From assembly GCA_019359675.1 (NCBI GenBank), contig JAHHGX010000002.1, positions 36,751 to 100,750 of the forward strand: a DNA stretch of 64,000 nucleotides, in the 5' to 3' direction. The notes beneath the pieces are model-generated. The model was not told the DNA's origin and ran no database searches. It saw only the letters and a list, made by a program, of their open reading frames with translations. The stretch comes from Calothrix sp. FI2-JRJ7. Its GTDB lineage: Bacteria; Cyanobacteriota; Cyanobacteriia; Cyanobacteriales; Nostocaceae. Shown here in pieces: positions 18,681 through 26,635 of this stretch (position 1 is the first letter of the stretch; each line of letters starts with the position of its first letter). The position numbers and the translations under genes are program-made.

Positions 18681-19062
18681 TTAAAAGCGGCAACTAAGAT
18701 ATTGTTTTTCGTCTGCTTGTGTTGATATGTGAACCATCATATCTTTGTCACATGTTCCGGCTGAGTGACCTTGTAAAATTTGCATTTTTTGTGATAGTCT
18801 ACAGTTTTGAAACATTGCTTTTTTCGGTGAAGGTTACGTAATCGTTTGCTTTGCAAGGGATTGTTGCGGAAACGTTGTTTACTACGATTTGCACGGTTAG
18901 GTCTTTTGCAAGAATACAGTTGTTTAATTGTCCGTTTGGGTGATTAACAATCGTGCCGCTTTTACATAGTACTGAGGCTTCTGCTGGTAAGGATAAAAGA
19001 TTCCAGGTAAGTCTACCAAGTAGGTATATTACTAGTTTTGAATATGTGTTAATAAGTGGTTT
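18681..19062 (-). pseudogene. Decayed cysteine-rich secreted protein
   Basis: Minus-strand translation from 19062 gives a signal-peptide-like stretch (KLVIYLLGRLTWNLLSLPAE then A-S) followed by SVLCKSGTIVNHPNGQLNNC, LAKDLTVQIVV and ATIPCKANDYVTFTEKSNVS, ending in a stop after SKL near 18800. Shifting one frame at 18800-18808 continues as CRLSQKMQILQGHSAGTCDK and a C-terminus ending YLSCRF at 18681. Six cysteines fall in regular positions, as in short exported cyanobacterial proteins of this type. There is no ATG, GTG or TTG in frame between the upstream TAA (19063-19065) and the hydrophobic stretch, and the paired-palindrome repeat begins 13 bases upstream. Start loss plus frameshift makes this a pseudogene. 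Family membership is by memory of pattern only. Confidence 0.65.
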
Positions 19063-19077
19063 TTATTGATGGATTTA

Positions 19078-19144
19078 AGAAACCTGGTTTCTTTTGGTTA
19101 AAATTGAAGATTGTTATGCTTAGTGTTTAAGAAACCAGGTTTCT
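19078..19144. repeat. Paired-palindrome element, copy 3
   Basis: AGAAACCTGGTTTCT (19078-19092) and AGAAACCAGGTTTCT (19130-19144), starts 52 apart. The core is diverged and lacks the TTGTAATAAAAA block, yet the spacing is exact. Confidence 0.88.
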
Positions 19145-19161
19145 GTGTTTTATTAAAATAA

Positions 19162-19184
19162 AGGGCACCTTATTAAGATGCCCT
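19162..19184. terminator. Hairpin AGGGCA...TGCCCT
   Basis: AGGGCA and TGCCCT arms enclose a CTTATTAAG palindrome, giving a compact hairpin. It lies between the O-antigen ligase-like gene (stop at 19368) and the decayed gene, so it could end transcription from the former. No clear T run. Confidence 0.4.
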
Positions 19185-19367
19185 GTTATGCAGGTAAATC
19201 CATAATAGGATGTTACCTACACCTTCCCAACAATCAGCAACAGTGACTAATTCCACGTTAGCCACATCACAGTCATAGACGTGAATAATAGTAATTTTAT
19301 TAACGTGTAAACTTATATGACAGTAGTATATACACTGATTTTTTTTGAGGAAAGGGAAAAGTTACTA

Positions 19368-20678
19368 TTACGTGTCTAGTTCTTGTTTAGCGTGATTGTA
19401 GCGGTAAGATACTCCGGAAACGGCGCCTAGCAACAGCCATGAAAGCGCATTGAGTCGCAGGTCAAATAAACTTACGTCTAGTGTATTAAAAATTACCCAT
19501 GATATGACAATTAGGAAATAGCTGAAGAATATTAGTTTGTCTTGTTCAGAACATATTGATTGTTTTAGTACTCGTATACTGGAGATTAAAATCCAGATAA
19601 TTAAGCTTATAAATAATAGTGTGTTGGGTATTCCTATTTCTGCGGATAGCATCAAAAATAAGTTGTGGGGGTGTCCTAGCCAAATGTGCATTTTTTCTTG
19701 GTATACGGGGGTAAAGTTTCTTAGTCCCCAACCTGTTAAAGGACGCTGTTGTGCCATTGACCAGGCAAACTGCCATTGTGTTGTTCGCATTAGTTGAACT
19801 GGTCGGTCTGGAAACATTTGGTCGTTTAAACGTGCCCAAAAGAATGCTGGAACGAAAGTACGAAATATCCCAGCGATAGATGTCGGTGCGAATGCTGCTA
19901 AAAGTACACTAACTGTAACGGCGCCAAAAAAACCAACTATAAGGCGCCATCCTTTGAAAACTGCATAAGCAACACAAGCTAAAATTGCTATTAACCAAGC
20001 ATTACGGGAATTAGTTAATATCAATGCGGCAAAATTGAGAAGCACAGCAACTGTCAGAAAGAGTAATGAGTGCTGAGTTCTGAGTGCTGAGTACGAAATA
20101 CCAATATTTTCTTCTATCTTTTCTAACCACAATCCAGATGCGAGAATAAAAACTATTACCAAATACCCAGCTAGGATATTCGCGTACATAAATACAGAAG
20201 ACATGCGACCTAGAGGGTTTCCACCAGGTGTAATTGTCCAACCAAATATATTAAAGATTAATTCCGGAGTTTTTAAGCCTAAGAACATTTGTCCTAAACC
20301 AAGTAATGCAACTGGTATAGAAGTAATTACCATTATCCAAGCAAGGCGCCGTAGTTGGGCTGTTGTTTGAATTAAAGTATCAAAGGCACAAAATAATAAA
20401 ATGAAAGGTACAAAATTTGGTAATCCCAGTAGTGCGGGTATTTTTTCCTGTGCAAAGGCTGTTGTGATAATAAGCACTAAGCTAAAAATGCCAAATCCCT
20501 GATTAATAGGGCGCCGTACAATACTTTTGTACTTAAATAACCAAGTAATAAGTAGTGCCAAGCTTAAGTTAATCACCCCCAATACTGGCATTAGAGGAAA
20601 AATCAACACTCCAACTTGGGCGAAATTCCAAGGTAGTTGTAATTTTGAATCTGGATGCTGTGAACCGTGTTTAGTCAT
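19368..20678 (-). CDS. O-antigen ligase/polymerase-like membrane protein
   Basis: 436 residues with about ten or more hydrophobic segments and a large loop in the second half, the layout of the Wzy/WaaL (O-antigen ligase, PF04932-like) superfamily. Characteristic pieces: LILTNSRNAWLIAILACVAY (the conserved T-x-S-R-x-a/g-W/L motif), PLTGWGLRNFTPVYQEKMHI and WLGHPHNLFLMLSAEIGIP, where the H-x-x-x-L motif follows G-W-G. These enzymes polymerise or ligate undecaprenyl-linked glycans in the periplasm. No other glycan genes are adjacent. An oddity is a stretch at 20066-20094 where a GAGTGCTGAGT heptamer-type repeat is translated in frame (YSALRTQHSL) in a loop between membrane segments. Confidence 0.85.
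   Translation of the reverse strand: MTKHGSQHPDSKLQLPWNFAQVGVLIFPLMPVLGVINLSLALLITWLFKYKSIVRRPINQGFGIFSLVLIITTAFAQEKIPALLGLPNFVPFILLFCAFDTLIQTTAQLRRLAWIMVITSIPVALLGLGQMFLGLKTPELIFNIFGWTITPGGNPLGRMSSVFMYANILAGYLVIVFILASGLWLEKIEENIGISYSALRTQHSLLFLTVAVLLNFAALILTNSRNAWLIAILACVAYAVFKGWRLIVGFFGAVTVSVLLAAFAPTSIAGIFRTFVPAFFWARLNDQMFPDRPVQLMRTTQWQFAWSMAQQRPLTGWGLRNFTPVYQEKMHIWLGHPHNLFLMLSAEIGIPNTLLFISLIIWILISSIRVLKQSICSEQDKLIFFSYFLIVISWVIFNTLDVSLFDLRLNALSWLLLGAVSGVSYRYNHAKQELDT
20066..20094. repeat. Heptamer repeat inside a coding region
   Basis: ATGAGTGCTGAGTTCTGAGT then GCTGAGTACG: four GAGT-spaced units inside the O-antigen ligase-like gene, encoding YSALRTQHSL on the minus strand. The same unit recurs in gaps (about 58568-58585). 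Confidence 0.75.
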
Positions 20679-20762
20679 TTGTCAAAAGTAGTATTGCTAA
20701 TTGTTTTTGGTCTTTTGCCCGCTCGTCCTGGGTCTAATGACGAAAGACTAACGTCAAATGAC

Positions 20763-20806
20763 TAATAACTTTTAAACTTTTAAACTAATGACTAATGACT
20801 AATGAC
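20763..20806. repeat. Heptamer repeat (ACTAATG)n
   Basis: CTTTTAAA is duplicated and then ACTAATG repeats three times, ending four bases before the YaaW stop region. A TGACTAATAACTT unit precedes it. Intergenic repeat between two minus-strand genes. Confidence 0.75.
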
Positions 20807-20813
20807 ATTAAAG

Positions 20814-21677
20814 TCAAGCCGGTTCCCAACATTCTTCGCCACGAGTTAGACGAATTTGTGCGATTGTAAAAATCGTGGGGATTATCCGACCGTAATTTGT
20901 TGCTATTGCACGCCACCCTAAATCAGCAAGAAACCATGTCCACATCATTGGACCAATAAAGGCAAACACTGTACGCGCGGCGCCGTATCGTGCTGCATTT
21001 ATCGCCATTCCTTGACGTGCCATCTGTAAACCCACGTAATTTTGGAATTGGTCGGCTGCTATTTTTCCTCCTTGAATTGCGGCTTGACGTGCCATTTGAT
21101 ACGCTGCAAAATGCGTAGCAAATTGACGCGCAATTTGTCTGAGCAACAGCGGTTGCACTACCGAAGTTAAAGCTAACGCGCTACCTCCTTTAAATAGCAG
21201 TCCGAGTGGGTCGGGTTGCAATAATAAAGGTAGTGGTTCGTTTGTGGATATCGATTTTGCCAGCTGCGCTTGTACTCGCTCGGTTAACTTTTGTTTTTCC
21301 GCAGGGGGTAATTTTCGCCAAACGCGCCCTAATAAATGTAGAAAAAGTTCAGCTTCTAAATCAACTGTCGCCAAATCATCTGAATAAGTTACTTTTAAAT
21401 ACTTACAAACCTGAATTAGGGCTTGTCGGTAGGTAACTTGATTGGTGCGTCCCCGTAAAACCGTAATACCATCGGCGGCTAAATAGCGAAAGCGTTCTTC
21501 TAGCGCCGATAGCCAAGCTTCACGGCTTTGGCTTTGCACTTCGATTGGTTCGGGTGTCTGTACGTAATCGAGGGGGTTGAATTTACGACTAAACAAGATT
21601 GCTGTTAAATCCTTTAATTCATCCTCTGTTGCCAGTTCCAAGGCTTCCCTCAGTTCATCCAATTTCCCTTCCTCCAA
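20814..21677 (-). CDS. YaaW family (UPF0174) protein
   Basis: 287 residues. The N-terminal third begins MEEGKLDELREALELATEDE and includes DLTAILFSRKFNPLDYV; later parts hold YLAADGITVLRGRTNQVTYR, then a Gly/Ala/Val-rich hydrophobic half (LFKGGSALALTSVVQPLLL, VFAIPG-like VFAFIGPMMWTWFLADLGWR, IATNYGRIIPTIFTIAQIRL), which matches the YaaW/UPF0174 pattern, widespread in cyanobacteria. Likely membrane associated. Biochemical function unknown. It lies codirectional with the O-antigen ligase-like gene but separated by 135 bases of repeats. Confidence 0.85.
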   Translation of the reverse strand: MEEGKLDELREALELATEDELKDLTAILFSRKFNPLDYVQTPEPIEVQSQSREAWLSALEERFRYLAADGITVLRGRTNQVTYRQALIQVCKYLKVTYSDDLATVDLEAELFLHLLGRVWRKLPPAEKQKLTERVQAQLAKSISTNEPLPLLLQPDPLGLLFKGGSALALTSVVQPLLLRQIARQFATHFAAYQMARQAAIQGGKIAADQFQNYVGLQMARQGMAINAARYGAARTVFAFIGPMMWTWFLADLGWRAIATNYGRIIPTIFTIAQIRLTRGEECWEPA

Positions 21678-21800
21678 ATCGCGCAGCTTGTTCTCTGTTC
21701 CCTATTCTACTATCAGCTTTTCGTGGTCAATGGTAATAGTAGTAGCTAACAGCTAATTCATTATTGACCACTTATACATTAACCATTTACCACGCTCCCT

Positions 21801-22847
21801 ATGACAGATGTTGTAATAATAGGCGCCGGAATGGCTGGTTTAGTTTGCGCGCAGCAGTTAACCCAAGCTGGTTATTCGGTGTTAGTAGTTGAAAAATCGC
21901 GTGGTTTTGGTGGCAGAGTCGCAACTCGTCGCTTACATAATACTTGTGCTGACCACGGTGCATGTTACCTCAAGCCCAAAGGTAAATTAATGACTCAGTT
22001 CGTTGAGTTATTAATACAACGTAACATTCTTCAAGTTTGGAACGGTACTTTTATGGAAAAGACACAGAATATTGTGTCTTCGATGCAACCGAGGTATGTA
22101 AGTCCTACTGGAATGAGTTCTATAGCTAAGTTTCTGGCACAAGGTTTGGATGTAATTCTTGAACAGCGTGTTGTTGAAGTTAATTTTGATGATAATCAAT
22201 GGTGCCTAACTCTTGAATCAACAACGGCGCCAATAACAGCGAAAGCCTTAATTATCGCAATTCCTGCCCCCCAAGCTTTAACCTTACTTGAACCACTCGA
22301 AGGTAGTATTCTTAATTCCACATTTATTAACAAACTACGTTCGGTTCAATTCTTCCCAAGTATCACCGTCATGGCTGGCTATCCAGCTACGTCAACACCA
22401 GTTCCTCAATGGAAAGCCATAACATTTGATAATGATAATACCCTAGGATGGATTGGTTTCGATAGCACTAAACGTCTTAACCCCTCACAACCTGTTTTCG
22501 TAGTTCAAAGTAGCGCTGATTTTGCCGCACAAAATTTAGAGGCTCAAGATTTACAGCCTGTAGGACAACAGATGTTACGTACTGTCTCCAACTCGGTCGG
22601 ATTTGACTGGCTTGCATCGCCTGATTGGTTACAAGTTCATCGTTGGCGTTATGCTTTTCCTAGCACTCCCTTACAAGAAACTTTTTTAACTGCCGAAACT
22701 TTACAACCCTTAGTGTGCTGCGGTGATTGGTGTGGAGGTAACTTAATTTCAGGCGCCATTTATTCTGGACTCAGCGCAGCAAGTGCTGTAAACTCTCAAC
22801 TTCAACCCAATACCACCCTCAAAGATTTGAACTTCATACAATTGTAG
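21801..22847 (+). CDS. FAD-dependent NAD(P)-binding oxidoreductase, renalase/amine oxidase-like
   Basis: 348 residues. N-terminal Rossmann dinucleotide-binding motif VVIIGAGMAGLVCAQQLTQA with the acidic end at VVEKSRGFGGRVATRR, the second motif of amine-oxidase/renalase proteins (E-K-S/G-x-G-x-G-G-R). A typical C-terminal FAD-closing segment follows: LVCCGDWCGGNLISGAIYSG with the G-D-x-x-x-g...A-x-x-S-G pattern. It is shorter than amine oxidases and fits the renalase-like (COG3380) group of about 330-350 residues. Substrate unknown; some relatives repair abnormal NAD(P)H forms. Divergent from yaaW with 123 bases between. Confidence 0.88.
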   Translation: MTDVVIIGAGMAGLVCAQQLTQAGYSVLVVEKSRGFGGRVATRRLHNTCADHGACYLKPKGKLMTQFVELLIQRNILQVWNGTFMEKTQNIVSSMQPRYVSPTGMSSIAKFLAQGLDVILEQRVVEVNFDDNQWCLTLESTTAPITAKALIIAIPAPQALTLLEPLEGSILNSTFINKLRSVQFFPSITVMAGYPATSTPVPQWKAITFDNDNTLGWIGFDSTKRLNPSQPVFVVQSSADFAAQNLEAQDLQPVGQQMLRTVSNSVGFDWLASPDWLQVHRWRYAFPSTPLQETFLTAETLQPLVCCGDWCGGNLISGAIYSGLSAASAVNSQLQPNTTLKDLNFIQL

Positions 22848-22915
22848 GTTGGGTGCAGCGGCAGCGTAACCCAACATCAACATTATTAATGTTATCAATG
22901 TTGGGTTACACCTAC
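22846..22915. repeat. GTTGGGT inverted repeat
   Basis: GGTTGGGTGCAGCGGCAGCG then TAACCCAACATCAAC, followed by an AATGTTGGGTTACACC arm: two alternative pairings with the single ACCCAAC. It starts at the oxidoreductase stop codon and may serve as its terminator. This motif type is a common cyanobacterial intergenic repeat. Confidence 0.6.
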
Positions 22916-23472
22916 GTACCTCTTAAGTATATATACTTAGTATTCAAATAATCTTAAGAAATAATTAAAAAAATTTATTACACTACCTATCCTAAAAATT
23001 GTTTCATAGAATAGATGAGTCGTAAGTTTTGATACCAACTACTTAATTACACTTATTTGTATATTTACTATACAACAATCTTTTTGCCAGATAATTTGTA
23101 TTAATTGATACATGTTAGTAAAAATACAGCAATTAGAGCTAGTAACTGTAATTGGTAAGTGGAGAAGGTAATTCTTAATAATATATTCATTATTAAAGAA
23201 TGGCGCCCAAAATGTTCACAATGAGTTTTGTGTATTTTTTGCGCGAAAAGTCAGAAAATCTAAATAATTAAGATAAGGATGCTTACTAAATTTGGATGTC
23301 GGCAGACTTATGTTGATTAGTAAAAATTTGTTTACTAAAGATGAACTTTTGTTTAAGAAGCAAAATATAACTCAAGTAGTTTGATAAATTGAAAAACTCA
23401 CTTGATCAAAATTTGTTTGCTTACAACAACTGTAAACTTAGTCATGTTTCAATTAATCAAGGAAGTATAGAT
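22848..23472. other. 625-base intergenic region
   Basis: Begins with an inverted repeat (GTTGGGT/ACCCAAC, with a third GTTGGGTTAC arm near 22900) at about 22846-22915. The rest is AT-rich with one GGCGCC site at about 23203. No gene convinces me: the frame open from TTG 23389 is better started at 23473. The promoter of the following gene should lie here. Confidence 0.55.
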
Positions 23473-23820
23473 ATGGAAACTGCTGTTAAATTAACATTGC
23501 AATCAGTTGTTGGAGAAATACAAAAGGTTTTAGATACATATTCTTACACTCCTTATCAACAAGTATTTGCAATTCCTGACATAAATCAAGACTTAATAGA
23601 TTATGTAGCGGCGCAGATTCCTTGCTTAGATAGCGATTTTGATACAGCGTGTGGAATCAATTATAAGTTACCACGTAACCCTTTGCAAGCAAAGTTGCAC
23701 GTGCAAAGTATAATTCACCAAGGAATTTGTTCGATTATGGAACAAAAATCTGAATGGATTAGCAGATTGTTTAATGACACAGTTCAACCAAATTGCGAAC
23801 CTTCACACTGGTTTGGATAA
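23473..23820 (+). CDS. Small conserved protein, possibly ComFB-like
   Basis: 115 residues from ATG 23473 (METAVKLTLQSVVGEIQKVL). I prefer this start over a TTG at 23389 because AAGGAAG stands about six bases upstream. The body reads YTPYQQVFAIPDINQDLIDY, then AAQIPCLDSDF and QAKLHVQSIIHQGICSIMEQ. The helical pattern with an IPDxxQxLIxYVxxxIP motif resembles cyanobacterial proteins annotated as ComFB-related, but I am not certain. Soluble, no signal peptide. It stands alone and is followed by a 28-base perfect palindrome. Confidence 0.6.
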   Translation: METAVKLTLQSVVGEIQKVLDTYSYTPYQQVFAIPDINQDLIDYVAAQIPCLDSDFDTACGINYKLPRNPLQAKLHVQSIIHQGICSIMEQKSEWISRLFNDTVQPNCEPSHWFG

Positions 23821-23822
23821 TT

Positions 23823-23850
23823 GTAGAGACGTTACATGTAACGTCTCTAC
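23823..23850. repeat. 28-bp palindrome GTAGAGACG...CGTCTCTAC, copy A
   Basis: Perfect palindrome with centre TTACATGTAA, three bases after the preceding stop codon. Arms are identical in four copies in the window (also 31224, 36345, 56486). It may act as a terminator hairpin here. Confidence 0.9.
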
Positions 23851-23958
23851 ATAATATTTATCGCGTTTCCCGGTCTAGCGAAGTACGTTTTTAAAGTTGC
23901 TTATTCTGGTAGTAAAGAATTAGATGTACCTCATTTGCTTAGGAAACGCTATATCAAT

Positions 23959-24291
23959 TTATTTACTTGCGTCATATCCCCAATTTTTGAGGGAATAATA
24001 CCAGCGGGTGTGTTCAATATCACCCTCTGGTTTTTGTGCTGAGTGACGATGAATATAGCTCACTACTTTTTTCATGTGGGCAAAATCTTCTTCTGAATAT
24101 TCATCTTCGTCTTTTTGCAGTAACTCAATAATATACTTTCCAGATTGATGCCCAACTGATTCGTCTTCCCCGTCTTTCGTCATCCCTACGGATTTTGATT
24201 TTTCCGTATCTAACCATGACTCCAATTCTTTTGGTTTCATGTTTACTGACGTGCGGAATTCTTCTATTACAGATTTTACTTCTTTAGTCAT
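23959..24291 (-). CDS. DUF3140 family protein
   Basis: 110 residues matching the DUF3140 pattern: VIEEFRTSVNMKPKELESWL, TEKSKSVG, HQSGKYIIELLQKDEDEYSE, DFAHMKKVVSYIHRHSAQKP and TRWYYSLKNWGYDA, the last being the family's closing motif. Highly charged, no export signal. It lies 15 bases downstream of the DUF2945 gene on the same strand, so the two probably share a transcript. These two families often occur side by side in bacteria, sometimes in stress-induced sets; function is unknown. Confidence 0.88.
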   Translation of the reverse strand: MTKEVKSVIEEFRTSVNMKPKELESWLDTEKSKSVGMTKDGEDESVGHQSGKYIIELLQKDEDEYSEEDFAHMKKVVSYIHRHSAQKPEGDIEHTRWYYSLKNWGYDASK

Positions 24292-24306
24292 AGTTTTTAT
24301 TGGTGT

Positions 24307-24519
24307 TTAATCTACTTTTTCAAGTGAATCTGGTTTGTGTGCTGCAACATCACCACTTTTGTCACTTTTAACTAAATACTGAGGATTATCCTTAGAAGCT
24401 GCTACGTGATGTCCTTTTATATCTGTGGGTGAGGTGAGTTTTTCTTCGACTTCTCCTACGGTTTCTCCACGTGAAGTCTTCCATTTAACTCTGTCACCTG
24501 CTTTTAATTCTTCAGACAC
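24307..24519 (-). CDS. DUF2945 (HVA1/TUDOR-like) small protein
   Basis: 70 residues: VSEELKAGDRVKWKTSRGET, then GEVEEKLTSPTDIKGHHVAA and PQYLVKSDKSGDVAAHKPDS. This is the SH3/Tudor-like DUF2945 (hypervirulence-associated HVA1) fold signature with G-D-x-V-x-W and the basic/acidic strand pattern. The frame is open up to a TTG at 24576, but the GTG at 24519 has AAAGGA at a proper distance upstream and gives the usual family length, so I choose it. First gene of a likely two-gene transcript with DUF3140. Role unknown. Confidence 0.85.
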   Translation of the reverse strand: MSEELKAGDRVKWKTSRGETVGEVEEKLTSPTDIKGHHVAASKDNPQYLVKSDKSGDVAAHKPDSLEKVD

Positions 24520-24709
24520 GGGTTTCGTCCTTTTACTTTCTACTTTATATACCCGCTTATTATGTTTGCTACCCAAACCTGATTAATCAGTCTTGGGTAT
24601 AAATTATTTTATCTATCTGCTTGGGGATATTTACGAAAATAAATTTGCACCTACGCAGTAAAATAAAGATTTGTTAATAAAACTTAAAAGGTAACGCGCG
24701 ACTTCATAT

Positions 24710-25231
24710 ATGAATATCCAACCGGAATTTCTCCAATATACTCAGTGGTCGGGAATTGCGACTTTAGCTTTAGCCGCTATCGCAATTTTAGCTTTTGTTT
24801 TTAAATGGGGTATTCGCTTTCGACTTGTGGGTACAACCGGGTTTATGTTAGTTGTTACAGGAGGTTTGTTTGCCTTATCACTGGCGCCACTAACACGAAC
24901 AGTAATTCCCGGCGCCGTTCGCTACAACTTAGTCTACGACAATGGAGCGACGCAAACCGTAATTTCACTTAAGAACGATATCACCCAAACCCAACTCGAT
25001 GCCACTCTTCGCCAAGCTGCAAGTGATTTGTACTCCTCTGGGCGCCTCGGTGCTGGTACTAATAATCTCATGTTAATCCGCGCACGTACTGTAATTCATC
25101 CAGAACCAGGTGTTTCAATACCTTTGTACATTGGACAAGCCAAACGCTCTTTGGCTAGTCGCGATGACTCAAGCATGGCAGTTGAAATTTTTGAAGATAA
25201 ATTTGCTTTATTAGCAAAACCAACAGCATAA
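24710..25231 (+). CDS. ycf51: Ycf51 family protein (DUF2518)
   Basis: 173 residues. Two hydrophobic segments at the N-terminus (WSGIATLALAAIAILAFVF at about 14-32 and LVGTTGFMLVVTGGLFALSL at about 38-57), then a soluble domain with YNLVYDNGATQTVISLKNDI, DATLRQAASDLYSSGRLG, and SIPLYIGQAKRSLASRDD. This is the cyanobacterial/algal plastid Ycf51 pattern. The protein is found almost only in oxygenic phototrophs; its role is not established. An ACGGATG repeat cluster follows the stop codon. Confidence 0.9.
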   Translation: MNIQPEFLQYTQWSGIATLALAAIAILAFVFKWGIRFRLVGTTGFMLVVTGGLFALSLAPLTRTVIPGAVRYNLVYDNGATQTVISLKNDITQTQLDATLRQAASDLYSSGRLGAGTNNLMLIRARTVIHPEPGVSIPLYIGQAKRSLASRDDSSMAVEIFEDKFALLAKPTA

Positions 25232-25293
25232 GCAACGGATGCAACGGATGTAACGGATGCATAAGTTATCCGTTCTTTCCGTTGCCAATTTGT
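25228..25293. repeat. AACGGATG repeat with hairpin
   Basis: Three AACGGATG units (GCAACGGATGCAACGGATGT then AACGGATGC) followed by ATCCGTTCTTTCCGTTGCC, which pairs with them. A single unit pair (AGCGGATGTAACGGATG) occurs at about 12990-13007. Placed just after ycf51, perhaps as a terminator. Confidence 0.7.
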
Positions 25294-25453
25294 GTTTCCC
25301 GATACAATTCTTATTATTTTGCAATAAAATATTACTTGAAGGTAGTTTAAGTATAACTTAATGCATATGTATTAACAAATTGGAAGCTGATACTTATAGT
25401 TAAGAACTGTATCAAAAAGTATGCAGAAATGTTACTGTTAGTTAATTAGTTAT

Positions 25454-26635
25454 ATGCCTAATAAATTTTTAACCGAAAAGTTGTCTACTCAAACTTCTAG
25501 TTCGTTATCTTTCCTTGCAGTTGCCCCTGCGAAGATAATTCGCGGTACCCAAGTGTTGGCAGCTGCTGTTGATGATATTGCCCGTTTGGGTAAGCGTCCT
25601 TTGATTATTGGTGGTAAAACGCTGACTGCAATTGAAGGTTTTCTGAAGCCTGTTTTAAATGCTTCTTCGTTGCAATGCTCATGTGCTTGTTACACTCCTG
25701 ATTGTAGTGAAGCTAGTTTGCTTTCTTTACGTGCAGAAGCCAAAAAGCATTCTTGTGATGTGATTATTGGCGTAGGTGGTGGTAAAGCACTAGATACAGC
25801 GAAGCTTATTGCTTATCAGTTAGATGTGCCTGTAGTGACAGTTCCAACTTCGGCGGCAACTTGTGCTGGATGGACTGCTTTATCAAACGTCTATTCGGAT
25901 GAGGGAGCATTTCTTTACGATGTTGGGTTAGCGCACTGTCCTGATTTGGTTATTTTAGATTACGATTTGGTGCAAACGGCGCCAACTCGGACTTTAGTGG
26001 CAGGAATTGGCGATGCTTTAGCTAAGTGGTATGAAGCTTCGGTTAGTAGTGGGCACTCTGAGCAAACTATGATTATTGCTGCCGTTCAGCAAGCACGTGT
26101 ATTACGCGATATTCTCTTCCAAAAATCCTCACAAGCCCTAAAAGAACCTGGTGGTGATGCTTGGCGCGAAGTTGTTGATGCTTCTGTTCTCATGGCAGGG
26201 GTAATTGGTGGTTTGGGTGGCGCCCAATGTCGAACGGTTGCAGCACATGCAGTTCACAATGGATTAACTCATATTTGCGGGCGCCATAGTATCCACGGTG
26301 AGAAAGTAGCTTTTGGAATTTTAGTGCAGTTGCGTTTAGAAGAGATGGTTCAAGGTAGCCAACTCGCTTCCTCTGCAAGACAACAGTTGTTAAAGTTCTA
26401 TGCAGAAATTGGTTTGCCGCGTAATTTGAATGATCTAGGTTTGGGAGATGTGACTCTGCGACAACTACTTTGTGCCGCAGAAATTGCCCTCGACCCCAAA
26501 TCAGATATTCATAGATTACCGTTTAAAGTTTCCTCTGAACAGTTGATGGCAGCAATGGTATCTACGACGGCGCCAATAGATAATACGATGAGTCGCGTTT
26601 CGGTGTTGGAAGTGAGTGACGAGGTTGAGCAATGA
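25454..26635 (+). CDS. Iron-containing alcohol dehydrogenase family protein (glycerol dehydrogenase-like)
   Basis: 393 residues. The NAD-binding G-G-G is in IIGVGGGKALDTAKLIAYQL; VVTVPTSAATCAGWTALSNV is the T-x-x-x-t-G/S stretch; metal ligands are D in AGIGDALAKWYEA and the two histidines in AAHAVHNGLTHICGRHSIHG. This places it with glycerol/glycerol-1-phosphate-type dehydrogenases rather than long-chain butanol dehydrogenases. The stop overlaps the start of the aminotransferase by 4 bases, so the two are translationally coupled and probably act on a common substrate (an alcohol or keto group oxidised, then transaminated), which is inference. Confidence 0.85.
   Translation: MPNKFLTEKLSTQTSSSLSFLAVAPAKIIRGTQVLAAAVDDIARLGKRPLIIGGKTLTAIEGFLKPVLNASSLQCSCACYTPDCSEASLLSLRAEAKKHSCDVIIGVGGGKALDTAKLIAYQLDVPVVTVPTSAATCAGWTALSNVYSDEGAFLYDVGLAHCPDLVILDYDLVQTAPTRTLVAGIGDALAKWYEASVSSGHSEQTMIIAAVQQARVLRDILFQKSSQALKEPGGDAWREVVDASVLMAGVIGGLGGAQCRTVAAHAVHNGLTHICGRHSIHGEKVAFGILVQLRLEEMVQGSQLASSARQQLLKFYAEIGLPRNLNDLGLGDVTLRQLLCAAEIALDPKSDIHRLPFKVSSEQLMAAMVSTTAPIDNTMSRVSVLEVSDEVEQ

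Larger units (their letters stand above)
18544..19367. other. 824-base gap holding a decayed gene and a repeat
   Basis: No intact ORF, but 18681-19062 on the minus strand is a degraded cysteine-rich secreted protein gene (see that entry). The paired-palindrome element sits at 19078-19144 just upstream of the remnant, and an AGGGCA...TGCCCT hairpin at 19162-19184. The rest shows nothing I can name. Confidence 0.65.

Noticed and set aside
23389..23472. TTG-started 28-residue N-terminal extension of the 23473 gene
   Set aside because: The ATG at 23473 has AAGGAAG at the right distance; the extension has no ribosome site and weak coding character.
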